Shown: in pieces, positions 1 to 7,625 of the stretch
How positions within the stretch are numbered: the stretch's first letter is position 1
Layout: every line of letters starts with the position of its first letter
NCBI GenBank assembly: GCA_029907345.1
Contig: JARYMB010000003.1
Span: 1-64,000, forward strand
Source: Methanolinea sp.
GTDB lineage: Archaea > Halobacteriota > Methanomicrobia > Methanomicrobiales > Methanospirillaceae
Length of the DNA: 64,000 bases
Reading direction: 5' to 3'
Position numbers and translations under genes: made by a program
Notes under the pieces: generated by a model
Databases searched by the model: none
Told to the model about the DNA's origin: nothing
What the model saw: only the letters and a program-made list of their open reading frames with translations

Positions 1-119
1 TCACCAATGAACACATCTCCGCCTTGCGGGACCTGCTTGATAGTTGCGGCGGATGCCGGCAGCATAAGTGCGGCCAGTACGACCACTGCAATCAGTGCAA
101 GGCTAAAGCGCTTAATCAT
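1..119 (-). CDS. DUF3821-type secreted surface protein, N-terminal fragment
   Basis: This is the first 39 codons of a gene that runs off the left edge. It opens with a clear signal peptide: a short basic start (MIKR), a hydrophobic core to about residue 20, and a PASA cleavage-like site near residue 24. The segment after it (KQVPQGGDVFIG) resembles the start of DUF3821 proteins, which I know mainly from Methanomicrobiales surface proteins. The start is supported by a strong ribosome-binding site, TAAGGAGG, at 128-135. The function of the family is unknown. Confidence in a secreted protein is high; the family name rests on a short motif. Confidence 0.72.
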   Translation of the reverse strand, partial: MIKRFSLALIAVVVLAALMLPASAATIKQVPQGGDVFIG

Positions 120-689
120 TCTTTTGTCCTCCTTACTCATGTCCAAATCCTGAACGTTCAATCCATGCACACGCAAGAACCGTCATCGACAGATGCCGAA
201 CGCCGGTTCTCCCGTGCTCCATACTCCGAATAACGGAATATGATTGAATATTTGTGGAACGCCTCATATATCCTTTTTGGTCGGGAGATGGAGAAGAGAA
301 AGGGAAAAAACCGTTTAATCCCGAAATTGGTCAGCATTTTCACTTTTTTTCCTGTTTGGTGTCCGGTTATTCACCGGGTTCTGGCAACAACCCCATATAC
401 CCCTGTTCTTCCGGCATCATCGCATACGCGCACACCTGTTACTAGTACTTTAATTATAATCAAGTACGACTAAACCGGTTATCGTCTTTTTTTGAAGAGA
501 TAATGTGTTGCCTTTTGAAGGGTTGCTACCGACCCGGGGGTTGATAAGGTTCTTTTTATGCCCCCCACCTCCCTTTTGGAATTGCAATCCCCCTATTCCT
601 TACCATCCAGTGCCGGGGCCATGGTCAGAGAACAGGAGGAGGGCCGGAAAACATTACATTAACGACGTATCCCTTCCCCATATTGGAAC
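120..689. other. Intergenic region with divergent promoters
   Basis: No convincing gene was found between the DUF3821 gene and thyA. On the minus strand a TATA-like element at about 265-273 could drive the surface protein with a leader of roughly 120 bases. An inverted repeat (GTACTT at 445-450, AAGTAC at 462-467) flanks an AT-only core, TAATTATAAT. Upstream of thyA an AT-rich stretch at about 648-660 sits 30-40 bases before the ATG and may be the thyA promoter, giving a nearly leaderless transcript. The short reading frames here have no family resemblance and no ribosome-binding sites. Confidence 0.5.
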
Positions 690-1403
690 ATGCGGTGTAT
701 CAGAGCCCATACCCTCGCCTCTGCCCATGAACAGGTCGTCAAGATGGTCCTTGAGAAGGGAACTCCCCTCACGACCGAGAACGGGGAAGCAACCGTGGAG
801 TCAGAGGAAGTCGCCATCCGGGTTGAACAACCGGGTACACCCCCCATGGTGAGCCCCTCCTCGCGGTTCTCCGGCCGGTTCATGGAGCAGTATGCCCGTG
901 ACCTTATTTCCGGTACCGGATCTGTATTCGAGTACGATTACCACGACCGTCTCTTCAACTGGGGCGAGGGGCTCTTTTCCCGGGATGGGTCTGAAATACA
1001 CTCTGACCAGATTGCATACATTATCCGCAAGATTCAGGAGAACCCTTCGACGCGGCGGGCTATCGCAATCACGTGGAACCCGGTCAGGGACCAGTCCCTT
1101 GGGGACTGTCCCTGCCTGCAGCTGGTCCAGTGCGTTGCCCGGGCCGGTCTCCTCCACATGAAAGTGGTATTCAGGAGCAACGACATGCTCACCGCGGCGG
1201 GTGCAAACATGTTTGCCCTCGTGTCACTCCAGAAACACATCGCCGGGAAACTGGGGCTTGGCTGCGGATCATACACCCACGTCTCCCTCGTCCCCCATAT
1301 CTACTATGTCCGCGATGCCGCGGACATCGAACCATTCTGCAGGAGAGGAGAGGTCATTTCCCCCATCCCGGAAGTCTGCCGCTCCTGCGGGAAATGCAGG
1401 TGA
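690..1403 (+). CDS. thyA: Thymidylate synthase, methanogen/archaeal type
   Basis: Thymidylate synthase makes dTMP from dUMP by reductive methylation. The 237-residue protein matches the short methanogen-type ThyA family rather than the bacterial enzyme of about 264 residues. The nucleophile is probably Cys142 in DCPCLQLVQC (residues 139-148). Basic residues that would bind phosphate are in NPSTRRAIA (118-126), and NDML near 175 fits the dUMP pocket. The C-terminus is cysteine-rich (CRSCGKCR). In methanogens the one-carbon donor is thought to be a methanopterin derivative; that is family knowledge and is not seen here. There is no ribosome-binding site before the ATG, which fits a near-leaderless mRNA. 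Confidence 0.9.
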   Translation: MRCIRAHTLASAHEQVVKMVLEKGTPLTTENGEATVESEEVAIRVEQPGTPPMVSPSSRFSGRFMEQYARDLISGTGSVFEYDYHDRLFNWGEGLFSRDGSEIHSDQIAYIIRKIQENPSTRRAIAITWNPVRDQSLGDCPCLQLVQCVARAGLLHMKVVFRSNDMLTAAGANMFALVSLQKHIAGKLGLGCGSYTHVSLVPHIYYVRDAADIEPFCRRGEVISPIPEVCRSCGKCR

Positions 1404-1487
1404 CCGGCTCCCGGACAAACCGGTCAGGGTCGCATAAAAAACCAGTCAGGTTAATTAAGAGACAGGGAGAATAGATTAGGGTATCTC

Positions 1488-1560
<73 letters not shown>

Positions 1561-1613
1561 TAATCCATTATTTTTCCTGTTTTCCGTGACATCCGAAAAG
1601 GCACCCGGATCCC

Positions 1614-2216
1614 TCAATCCTTCGGACATTCGAGGATCGCGTGATCACGGTGGTATGGTTCAAGCCAGATGACCCGCCTTGAAATAAGTCCGGATTCTGC
1701 CAGCTTCTGCGATACTTCGTGCACAACGTCGGCTGGTTTTTGCGTCACATCGATACTGCGGGCCTTGACAACGATGAGGGCTGTCCCCCCGCGCCGGAGG
1801 AACGGGAGATTCATGAGTGCAATACCCGCCTGGTCGGGATGTGCGACATCCTGGAAGAGCAGATCTACCTCTTCCACGAGGGGCGCGTAGGAGGAGGGAT
1901 GTGCCGCATCGGCAAAGAGGGGTATGATGTTCTTCCTGCGCGATGCAACGGCAAGGAGGTCCCGCATTGGGGCATAGGCGTTTTCGACCGCGTAAACGAC
2001 CTCCGCAGAGTCTGAAACGTGCGAAACCGTTGTCCCGTGGGCAGCGCCAAGGTAAAGGACGCGCATCCAGGGTTCGAGGCTGACTTCCCCGCCGAGGTAA
2101 TAGTACGCCGCAAGCTTGCTCCGGCAGGGGTCCCAGACTCTGTGACCCCGGATCATACGTTCCCCGTAAACCCCCCCTTCTCCCCGGGAAACAAGGACCC
2201 CATCGATCCAGATCAT
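1614..2216 (-). CDS. flpA: Fibrillarin-like rRNA/tRNA 2'-O-methyltransferase
   Basis: FlpA is the methyltransferase of the archaeal box C/D ribonucleoprotein and methylates the 2'-OH of rRNA and tRNA at sites chosen by guide RNAs. The 200-residue protein has a Rossmann-type SAM site, VLYLGAAHGTTVSHV (about 53-67), then VYAVENA, FADAAHP and LFQDVAHP, and a late catalytic Lys in VVKARS, all typical of fibrillarin. It overlaps the end of nop5 by four bases (ATGA), so the two partners are translationally coupled. The third partner, L7Ae, is not in this window. Confidence 0.95.
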   Translation of the reverse strand: MIWIDGVLVSRGEGGVYGERMIRGHRVWDPCRSKLAAYYYLGGEVSLEPWMRVLYLGAAHGTTVSHVSDSAEVVYAVENAYAPMRDLLAVASRRKNIIPLFADAAHPSSYAPLVEEVDLLFQDVAHPDQAGIALMNLPFLRRGGTALIVVKARSIDVTQKPADVVHEVSQKLAESGLISRRVIWLEPYHRDHAILECPKD

Positions 2217-3109
2217 GTGCCGGGACCTCCTGCCGCCCTCTCTACTGCGGCGCGTGCATTATCCAGGAACCCCTCGTCCCTCTCACCCCGGAAATAATCA
2301 ATCCTGGCAGCAAGGGCAATTTTTGCCGCAAGTGTCCGGGAGACTTTTCCCCTCCGCCCCTTCTGGGCCCCGTGGACCCCCCGGTACTGGTAGATGATAC
2401 CGTGCTTCGGAGGGGAAGATCCTGATCTGATATGTGCAAACAGGGCAGTCCGGGCACCCAGTACCTGGATCGTGCCTGCAGGGAGGCGGGCGAGGGCTTC
2501 AAGACCACCTGCAGCAGCGAGGAGACGTGCCGCCACAATTCCCCCGACAAGCCCGGTGCAGTTGGGAATCACTTCGCCTGCCGTCTGCTCGATCTCCCGG
2601 GTAAGATCGGCCCTTATCTCCGACAGGTGCATCATTCCGGTTGCAATACCCCTGACACGGGGACTCCCCGTTTCGAGGAGAATCTCGAGCGCTCTTTTTC
2701 CCTTCAGGGCATGGAATTTCCGCGAGAATTCCGGGGACCTGGCGGCATGCCACTCCAGCGCCCGTCCTGTGACAAGGTTGATTGCCTCGTCCAGCTGGTC
2801 CCGCATGTGGACCATCTGGATCAGTTCCTGTTCAGGCCTTGCTGCGACAAGGCCGAGTGCCTTTTCTGCGCGAAAAATGCAGAGCTCGCGGAGCACCCGG
2901 ATGTATTCCCCGCGTGAACAGACAAAACCGCAGTCCCTTGCGGCTTCCCACGCGGGGGGACAGAACGATTCCATTTCCGTCCGAATTCCCTCCAGGCGCC
3001 GGGACAGGTATTCCGGGTCAGTGGAACCTGCCGGCGTGCACTTTCCGCCGGTGACATCGCCAAACCAGTACGATGGCATCAAAAGAGATCTGGGCTTACC
3101 AGGAGTCAT
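2213..3109 (-). CDS. nop5: Nop5/Nop56/Nop58-family box C/D RNP scaffold
   Basis: Nop5 bridges fibrillarin and L7Ae on box C/D guide RNAs. The C-terminal half carries the Nop domain: NCTGLVGGIVAARLL (about 182-196), then LARLPAGTIQVLGA and the GIIYQY segment. The N-terminal part before a helical middle is shorter than in many archaea, giving 298 residues instead of about 350-400. The start at 3109 is preceded by AGGTGG at 3113-3118; an internal ATG at 3079 lacks such a site. The gene lies 53 bases downstream of the TctA-like gene and overlaps flpA, so the three probably share a transcript. Confidence 0.92.
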   Translation of the reverse strand: MTPGKPRSLLMPSYWFGDVTGGKCTPAGSTDPEYLSRRLEGIRTEMESFCPPAWEAARDCGFVCSRGEYIRVLRELCIFRAEKALGLVAARPEQELIQMVHMRDQLDEAINLVTGRALEWHAARSPEFSRKFHALKGKRALEILLETGSPRVRGIATGMMHLSEIRADLTREIEQTAGEVIPNCTGLVGGIVAARLLAAAGGLEALARLPAGTIQVLGARTALFAHIRSGSSPPKHGIIYQYRGVHGAQKGRRGKVSRTLAAKIALAARIDYFRGERDEGFLDNARAAVERAAGGPGT

Positions 3110-3162
3110 ATACCCACCTGTTCGTTCCCCGCATCATCACCTGGGAACCCCCGGCAATCGGG

Positions 3163-4374
3163 TCAGAGTCCACCGATACCAAATGAAAAGAGCATTACGG
3201 GGAGCATGATCGATCCCATGCAGAAGACCTGGGGGATTGCAAGCAGCCGGGGAACGCACCCGATCGCCGTCGCGAGAGCGAGGACAAGGAGTCCGAAAGG
3301 CCCGGTGGTGAGGAATGCAACGAGAATTACGAATCCGATAACGACCATCGCCAGCCGGTTCCTGTCGATTCCCTCCAGGCGTTGCGCCATGCCTGCGAAG
3401 GCAACAGTGAGAATGTAGGCTGCAAGTGCCGCAATCGTCGCGGAGAGGAGAAGACAGGAGAGTGACGGAACCTCGAGGGCGGAAAGTGCAGACACGACCC
3501 CGTTCCTCGTTCTCTCGATTGAGAAGAAGGCGGCAAGCCCGACCAGTGCATTCGTGGTGTTTGCCGCACTCGTGGCAAGGATATACTCGCGCCGGTCCCG
3601 TGAATAGTCAACGCCGGAAGCGAGGACACCGTTTGCAGTCGCGTTCGATAGGCCCGGCAGCCACCCGACGAAGACGCCGGCGATGCATCCGAGGATCGTT
3701 CCGCGCATGATTCCCCTGTTTTCAAGGGCGATACCGGAAAAATCCTGCGGCGGAACTGCTCCCCTGCCGGAGAAGAGGAGGACGGAGACACCGAAGAGAC
3801 CGGAGAGGAGCGGCATGAGCACGGCACTCCCCCCGAACGGTGATGGGGACAGGAAGGCATAGCGGAACGAAAAAATACCGAGAAGACCGGAAACAAGGAA
3901 GACTGCGATGGATACGCGGGCAGCAGAGGAATGCAGCGCGAGGATGGTGACCACCGCGATGATAACGATTCCGCTCACCCAGTCGATTGCAGGCTGGATG
4001 GACGGCATGAGGATGATGAGGATCAGGCAGAGCGGAACGGAAAGGACCACCCCTGCAGCACTTCCCAGGGCGGCGATCCGGACTGCTTCCTCCCCCTTGC
4101 CTTCCAGGCAGAGGGAATGGGCGGGCAGGACTGCAACTGCTGTATCTGCATCGGGGATACCGAGGAACGTGCTTGGCACAGCGTCCAGGAAACAATGTGT
4201 CAGGAGCGCCGAGACCAGTACTGCAGCAAGGAAAACGGGACCGAACAGCGGCAGGAGGAGGGCGAGGAGCGCGATCATGATGCCTGCCAGTGTGTTGACA
4301 TGGATCCCCGGAAGGAGTCCTGATACGGTGCCAAGGGCAACCCCTGCTGCCGTCCCGGCGAGCAGCTCCATCAT
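3163..4374 (-). CDS. TctA/DUF112-family multi-pass membrane protein
   Basis: This is a very hydrophobic protein of about 403 residues with roughly ten membrane segments. Two glycine-proline motifs placed as in the TctA family, GLLPGIHVNT near the N-terminus and GWLPGLSNATANG in the middle, mark it as a relative of the large membrane subunit of tripartite tricarboxylate transporters. No TctB or TctC partner is visible, and archaeal members usually stand alone, so the substrate is unknown. I place the start at the ATG at 4374, the second of two adjacent ATGs reading back from the gene; a TTG at 4383 would add three residues. It is the first gene of the run tctA-like, nop5, flpA. Confidence 0.82.
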   Translation of the reverse strand: MMELLAGTAAGVALGTVSGLLPGIHVNTLAGIMIALLALLLPLFGPVFLAAVLVSALLTHCFLDAVPSTFLGIPDADTAVAVLPAHSLCLEGKGEEAVRIAALGSAAGVVLSVPLCLILIILMPSIQPAIDWVSGIVIIAVVTILALHSSAARVSIAVFLVSGLLGIFSFRYAFLSPSPFGGSAVLMPLLSGLFGVSVLLFSGRGAVPPQDFSGIALENRGIMRGTILGCIAGVFVGWLPGLSNATANGVLASGVDYSRDRREYILATSAANTTNALVGLAAFFSIERTRNGVVSALSALEVPSLSCLLLSATIAALAAYILTVAFAGMAQRLEGIDRNRLAMVVIGFVILVAFLTTGPFGLLVLALATAIGCVPRLLAIPQVFCMGSIMLPVMLFSFGIGGL

Positions 4375-4454
4375 CCCTGCCAAGGGAGGGGGGCAATTAT
4401 CTTAAAGGAATCGATACCAGATCAAAAGACCAGCAGCCTGCGGGGAGTTCCGGG

Positions 4455-5147
4455 ATGCGAATTGCAATAACGAGGCTCAGGGAAAAGGCAACCGATGACA
4501 GGGCCCGGTGTGCGGCCTTCGGTCACGAGTGTTACGCAGTCTCCCCTCTCGAGGCGGTTGTCGACCACGAAGCTGTGGATATGTTCACCCGCAAGGCTAA
4601 CAGCGGGGACTTTGACTGCATTTTTTTCACGAGTGCCCTTCCCGCCCGCCTGATTGCCCCAAAACTGGAGCGCTGGCCGCGCGTTATCGCCATCGGGCCG
4701 CAGACGAAACGGGAACTCGAAAAATTCGGGATACATTCCGAGATCCTGGACAGTTTCTACAGCCGGGACTTCGCTCGTTACGTCGGAGACTGGTTAGAAG
4801 GCAGACATGTCGGCATCCCCCGCGCGGACGTCCCGAACCCCGGTCTTATTGCCTCGATCGAATCTGCCGGGGGACGGGTTACGGAAGTCCTGTGTTACTC
4901 CCTGAAACCGACCGGGATTCCGCTGCCCCTCGACGGCGCTGACGGGCTGCTCTTCACGAGTGCCATGTCCTACCGGGAAGCCGTCTGGGAACCGGGGCCC
5001 GGCCTGATCCTGATTGCGATCGGTGACATTACGGCCGGTGCGATGGAGCGGGGGGGACATCCCCCTCACGTCGTGGGCGACGGATCCCTCGAGGGCACGC
5101 TTTCTGCCCTCAACAGTTTCCTCCAGTCTTCCGGGAGGGTTCCCTAG
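4455..5147 (+). CDS. hemD: Uroporphyrinogen-III synthase
   Basis: HemD cyclises and inverts ring D of hydroxymethylbilane to give uroporphyrinogen III, the precursor of siroheme, heme d1-type products, F430 and cobamides. The protein has 230 residues and the two-lobed HemD pattern: MRIAITR at the start, DCIFFTSALPARLI (about 55-68), VIAIGPQTKRELEKFG (about 77-92), then DGLLFTSAMSYREAV (about 170-184) and IAIGDITAGAM. GGGGAGTT precedes the ATG. The stop codon overlaps the GTG start of the downstream cbf5-type gene. No other heme or corrin genes are nearby. Confidence 0.9.
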   Translation: MRIAITRLREKATDDRARCAAFGHECYAVSPLEAVVDHEAVDMFTRKANSGDFDCIFFTSALPARLIAPKLERWPRVIAIGPQTKRELEKFGIHSEILDSFYSRDFARYVGDWLEGRHVGIPRADVPNPGLIASIESAGGRVTEVLCYSLKPTGIPLPLDGADGLLFTSAMSYREAVWEPGPGLILIAIGDITAGAMERGGHPPHVVGDGSLEGTLSALNSFLQSSGRVP

Positions 5148-6070
5148 TGGGGGATGCAGAGCCCGTGCCGCTGCCGCGTGGCGGCCTGGTCGTCATCGAC
5201 AAACCACGGGGACCCTCAAGTCACCAGGTGACCGCGTGGGTTGGCGACATCCTCGGGCAGAACGTCGGGCATGCCGGGACGCTCGACCCGGGTGTCTCGG
5301 GCGTCCTGGTCGTGATGGTGGGAAGTGCCGTCAGGCTCGCACCGGTTCTCCTCTCCCACGACAAGGAATACGTGGCTCTGGTGCGGTTCCATGGCAACCC
5401 TGCCGGGGAGGCAGTCAGGAATGCCTGCAGCGAGTTTTGCGGGCGCATCTACCAGAGGCCCCCCCGGAGGAGTTCTGTTGCAAGGAACCTCCGTATCCGG
5501 ACCGTCCAGTCCCTGGATCTCCTGGAACTCGACGGAAGGCTTGCCGTGCTCCGCATCTGCTGCGACGCAGGGACGTATATCAGGTCCCTCTGCCACCACA
5601 TGGGCCTTGCCCTCGGGTGCGGGGCCCATATGCAGGAACTCCGGAGGACGCGCTCCGGTCCGTTCCGGGAGGATTCTGCCCATACCCTCGCCGAGCTGCG
5701 CGATGCCGCAGACGCCTTCCGCAGCGGATTTGTCAATCCCCTCCGTGAGATAATCCTTCCGCCCGAATCCGCCCTTGTAGGCCTGCCGGAAGTTTTCATC
5801 CGCGACTCTGCAGTGGATGCACTCTGCCATGGTGCCGCACTCGCGGGGGTCGGGATTCTCTCGTCCGGGGCCTTCAGGAAGGGTGAACGCGTCGCAGTCC
5901 TGACGCGGAAAGGAGAACTCGTCTGCACGGGGCGGGCACTCGTCTCATCGGCGCAGTTCGTACCGGGAAAACCCGGCCTCGTTATCGCACCGGAAAGTGT
6001 TTTTCTCCCGCGTGGGACATATCCCCCGGGTTGGAAAAAGAAGGAGAGGCGGGTTGATCCTCCGGGGTAA
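5147..6070 (+). CDS. cbf5: Cbf5/TruB-family pseudouridine synthase, archaeal
   Basis: Cbf5 is the catalytic subunit of H/ACA ribonucleoproteins, which isomerise uridine to pseudouridine in rRNA; archaeal Cbf5 can also make tRNA Psi55. The catalytic motif GHAGTLDPGVSGVL (about 41-54) holds the essential Asp, and KEYVALVRF and the CDAGTYIRSLCHHMG segment (about 140-154) are typical. A C-terminal PUA domain begins near residue 205 and includes GAALAGVGIL, KGERVAVLTRKGELV and GRALVSS. Translation starts at GTG, which overlaps the hemD stop (TAGTG), with GGGAGG just upstream. Length (307) is normal for an archaeal Cbf5. Confidence 0.93.
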   Translation: MGDAEPVPLPRGGLVVIDKPRGPSSHQVTAWVGDILGQNVGHAGTLDPGVSGVLVVMVGSAVRLAPVLLSHDKEYVALVRFHGNPAGEAVRNACSEFCGRIYQRPPRRSSVARNLRIRTVQSLDLLELDGRLAVLRICCDAGTYIRSLCHHMGLALGCGAHMQELRRTRSGPFREDSAHTLAELRDAADAFRSGFVNPLREIILPPESALVGLPEVFIRDSAVDALCHGAALAGVGILSSGAFRKGERVAVLTRKGELVCTGRALVSSAQFVPGKPGLVIAPESVFLPRGTYPPGWKKKERRVDPPG

Positions 6071-6187
6071 AACACCCCTGGCCGGGGTCCCGCCAGGTTG
6101 GTCGCTCTCTGACCCGCCGGCGGGACATCCCAAGAATCAGATAGCATTAAAAAAAATCCCGCCCCATAGTATGGATACACTCCTTTT

Positions 6188-6271
6188 GCTGAGGTAGTCT
6201 AGCGGTACGGCGCAGGCCTGGAGAGCCTGTGGGGCCTCGGCCCCTCGGGAGTTCAATTCTCCCCCTCAGCG
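6188..6271 (+). tRNA. tRNA-Ser (anticodon GGA)
   Basis: A class II tRNA with a long variable arm. The acceptor stem GCTGAGG pairs with CCTCAGC, discriminator G is at 6271, the anticodon stem CAGGC/GCCTG encloses loop CTGGAGA, the extra arm GGGGCC/GGCCCC follows, and the T loop is TTCAATT. It reads TCC/TCT codons. CCA is not encoded. An A-rich element at 6145-6156 may be the promoter. The last 19 bases lie antisense to the end of the methyltransferase gene. Confidence 0.95.
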
Positions 6272-7023
6272 TTCCCTCTTTCAGATTTTATCCCGATGCG
6301 CATGCTTTCCTCCCGCAGCCTCTCGAGCGCAAACGCGTAATATTCACTGGAGACCTCAAAGCCGAGAAAGTGCCTGCCCATCTCCCTGGCAACCACGGCG
6401 ACCGTCCCGGATCCGATAAAAGGATCGAGGACCAGGTCTCCGGGATTGCTTGAATACGCAATTATCCTGCTGACAAGGTCGCGGGGGAGTTTCGTCGCGG
6501 TCTTTTTTTTCCCCTTCCAGTATTCTCTCCGGATAACCCAGACGTCCTCGGGGTAATGGTCCTGCTTGTTGAAGGTGTAATGCAGGGGATCCTTGACGGC
6601 AAAAAGGATATGGTAATGACTCGTCACGTACCGGCGGCGTGTAAAAACCCCGAACTGGAACTTCCATATCAGGTGATTGATCGTGTGAAACCCCGCCCCA
6701 TCAAGGCCGCAAAGAACCTCCTTGAGCCTGTTCCATCCTGAAAAAACATAGAGGCTCCCCGTCGGGGAGAGAACGCGATAAGCTTCTTCCATCCAGCGGT
6801 TGGTAAAGTCACCGTACTTGTCGGGCGCGACCTCGCAATAACCGTCCAGGACGCGGGAGCCAGTCCTGTTGTAGTTTGTCCTCTGGGCCCTGAAATCAAT
6901 TGCAAACGGCGGGTCTGTCACGATGAGATCGACTGCCCCTGCCGGGACTTCGGGCAGGAGCAGGAGAGCATCTCCCCTGTAGATGGTGTCCGGTGAAAAC
7001 GGGCCGATATCCTGTATCTTCAC
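6253..7023 (-). CDS. Orphan DNA methyltransferase, beta-class N4/N6 type
   Basis: This is a DNA methyltransferase of the N6-adenine/N4-cytosine family. The catalytic motif DLIVTDPPFAIDF comes first and the SAM-binding motif FIGSGTVAVV comes near the C-terminus, with a target-recognition stretch between them; this order defines the beta class. No restriction endonuclease is adjacent, so it is probably a solitary methylase. I chose the GTG at 7023 because it forms a GTGA overlap with the iorB stop and has GGGGAG upstream; an ATG at 7047 would add eight residues. Its 3' end runs 19 bases into the opposite-strand tRNA-Ser gene. Target sequence is unknown. Confidence 0.85.
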   Translation of the reverse strand: MKIQDIGPFSPDTIYRGDALLLLPEVPAGAVDLIVTDPPFAIDFRAQRTNYNRTGSRVLDGYCEVAPDKYGDFTNRWMEEAYRVLSPTGSLYVFSGWNRLKEVLCGLDGAGFHTINHLIWKFQFGVFTRRRYVTSHYHILFAVKDPLHYTFNKQDHYPEDVWVIRREYWKGKKKTATKLPRDLVSRIIAYSSNPGDLVLDPFIGSGTVAVVAREMGRHFLGFEVSSEYYAFALERLREESMRIGIKSERGNAEGEN

Positions 7024-7625
7024 GCTCCCTGTCTCCCCGTCCTGCATTTCTCCCCTGCTGCGCGGCCAAGTTCGAAAGCTTTGCGGTTGATCTCAATCGT
7101 CTTTCGCGGGACCAGCCTTTCGATTGCGCCAAGGAGAGATGCCGGCTCCAGGGGTAAAAACCAGGATGCGGCACCTATCATGACCACGTTCTGGGAGAGG
7201 GAACTGCCTGCCTCTGCCGCAATCCTGTCGGCATCGACCAGGCAGAGAGACCACGCAGAGAGTCTCTCCCTGAGTGATACCTCATCGGGAACGGGGAACC
7301 CCTGCATGTAGACCGGTGTCGGAACGACGAAACGGCTGTTGGAGACAATCGTTCCCTCCGGAGCAAGGAAGTGGGCATACCGGAGTGCCTCGAGCATGTC
7401 GAACGCGATAATGAGCCGGGCCGAACCCGGTGGGATCAGGGGGCCGAACTTTCCATCGATGCGGATGTGCCCCTCGACGGATCCTCCCCTCTGTGCCATC
7501 CCGTGTGTCTCTGCTCCCTTCACACTCCTCCCTTCGGCAAGGCATGCCTCTCCGAGAATGTTGGAGGCAAGGATAATCCCCTGCCCCCCGATTCCGACCA
7601 TGAGGACATCAAAACTCGTGCTCAT
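7020..7625 (-). CDS. iorB: Indolepyruvate:ferredoxin oxidoreductase, beta subunit
   Basis: IorB is the gamma-domain subunit of indolepyruvate ferredoxin oxidoreductase, which oxidatively decarboxylates aryl 2-oxoacids to aryl-acetyl-CoA with ferredoxin (or runs in reverse in methanogens). The N-terminal MVGIGGQGIILASNILGEA (about 8-26) and the ETHGMAQRGGSVEGH motif (about 40-54) are diagnostic. The ATG at 7625 has GGAGGG just upstream and overlaps the iorA stop by four bases; the open frame upstream of it is an extension without support. Length is 201 residues, as usual. Confidence 0.95.
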   Translation of the reverse strand: MSTSFDVLMVGIGGQGIILASNILGEACLAEGRSVKGAETHGMAQRGGSVEGHIRIDGKFGPLIPPGSARLIIAFDMLEALRYAHFLAPEGTIVSNSRFVVPTPVYMQGFPVPDEVSLRERLSAWSLCLVDADRIAAEAGSSLSQNVVMIGAASWFLPLEPASLLGAIERLVPRKTIEINRKAFELGRAAGEKCRTGRQGA

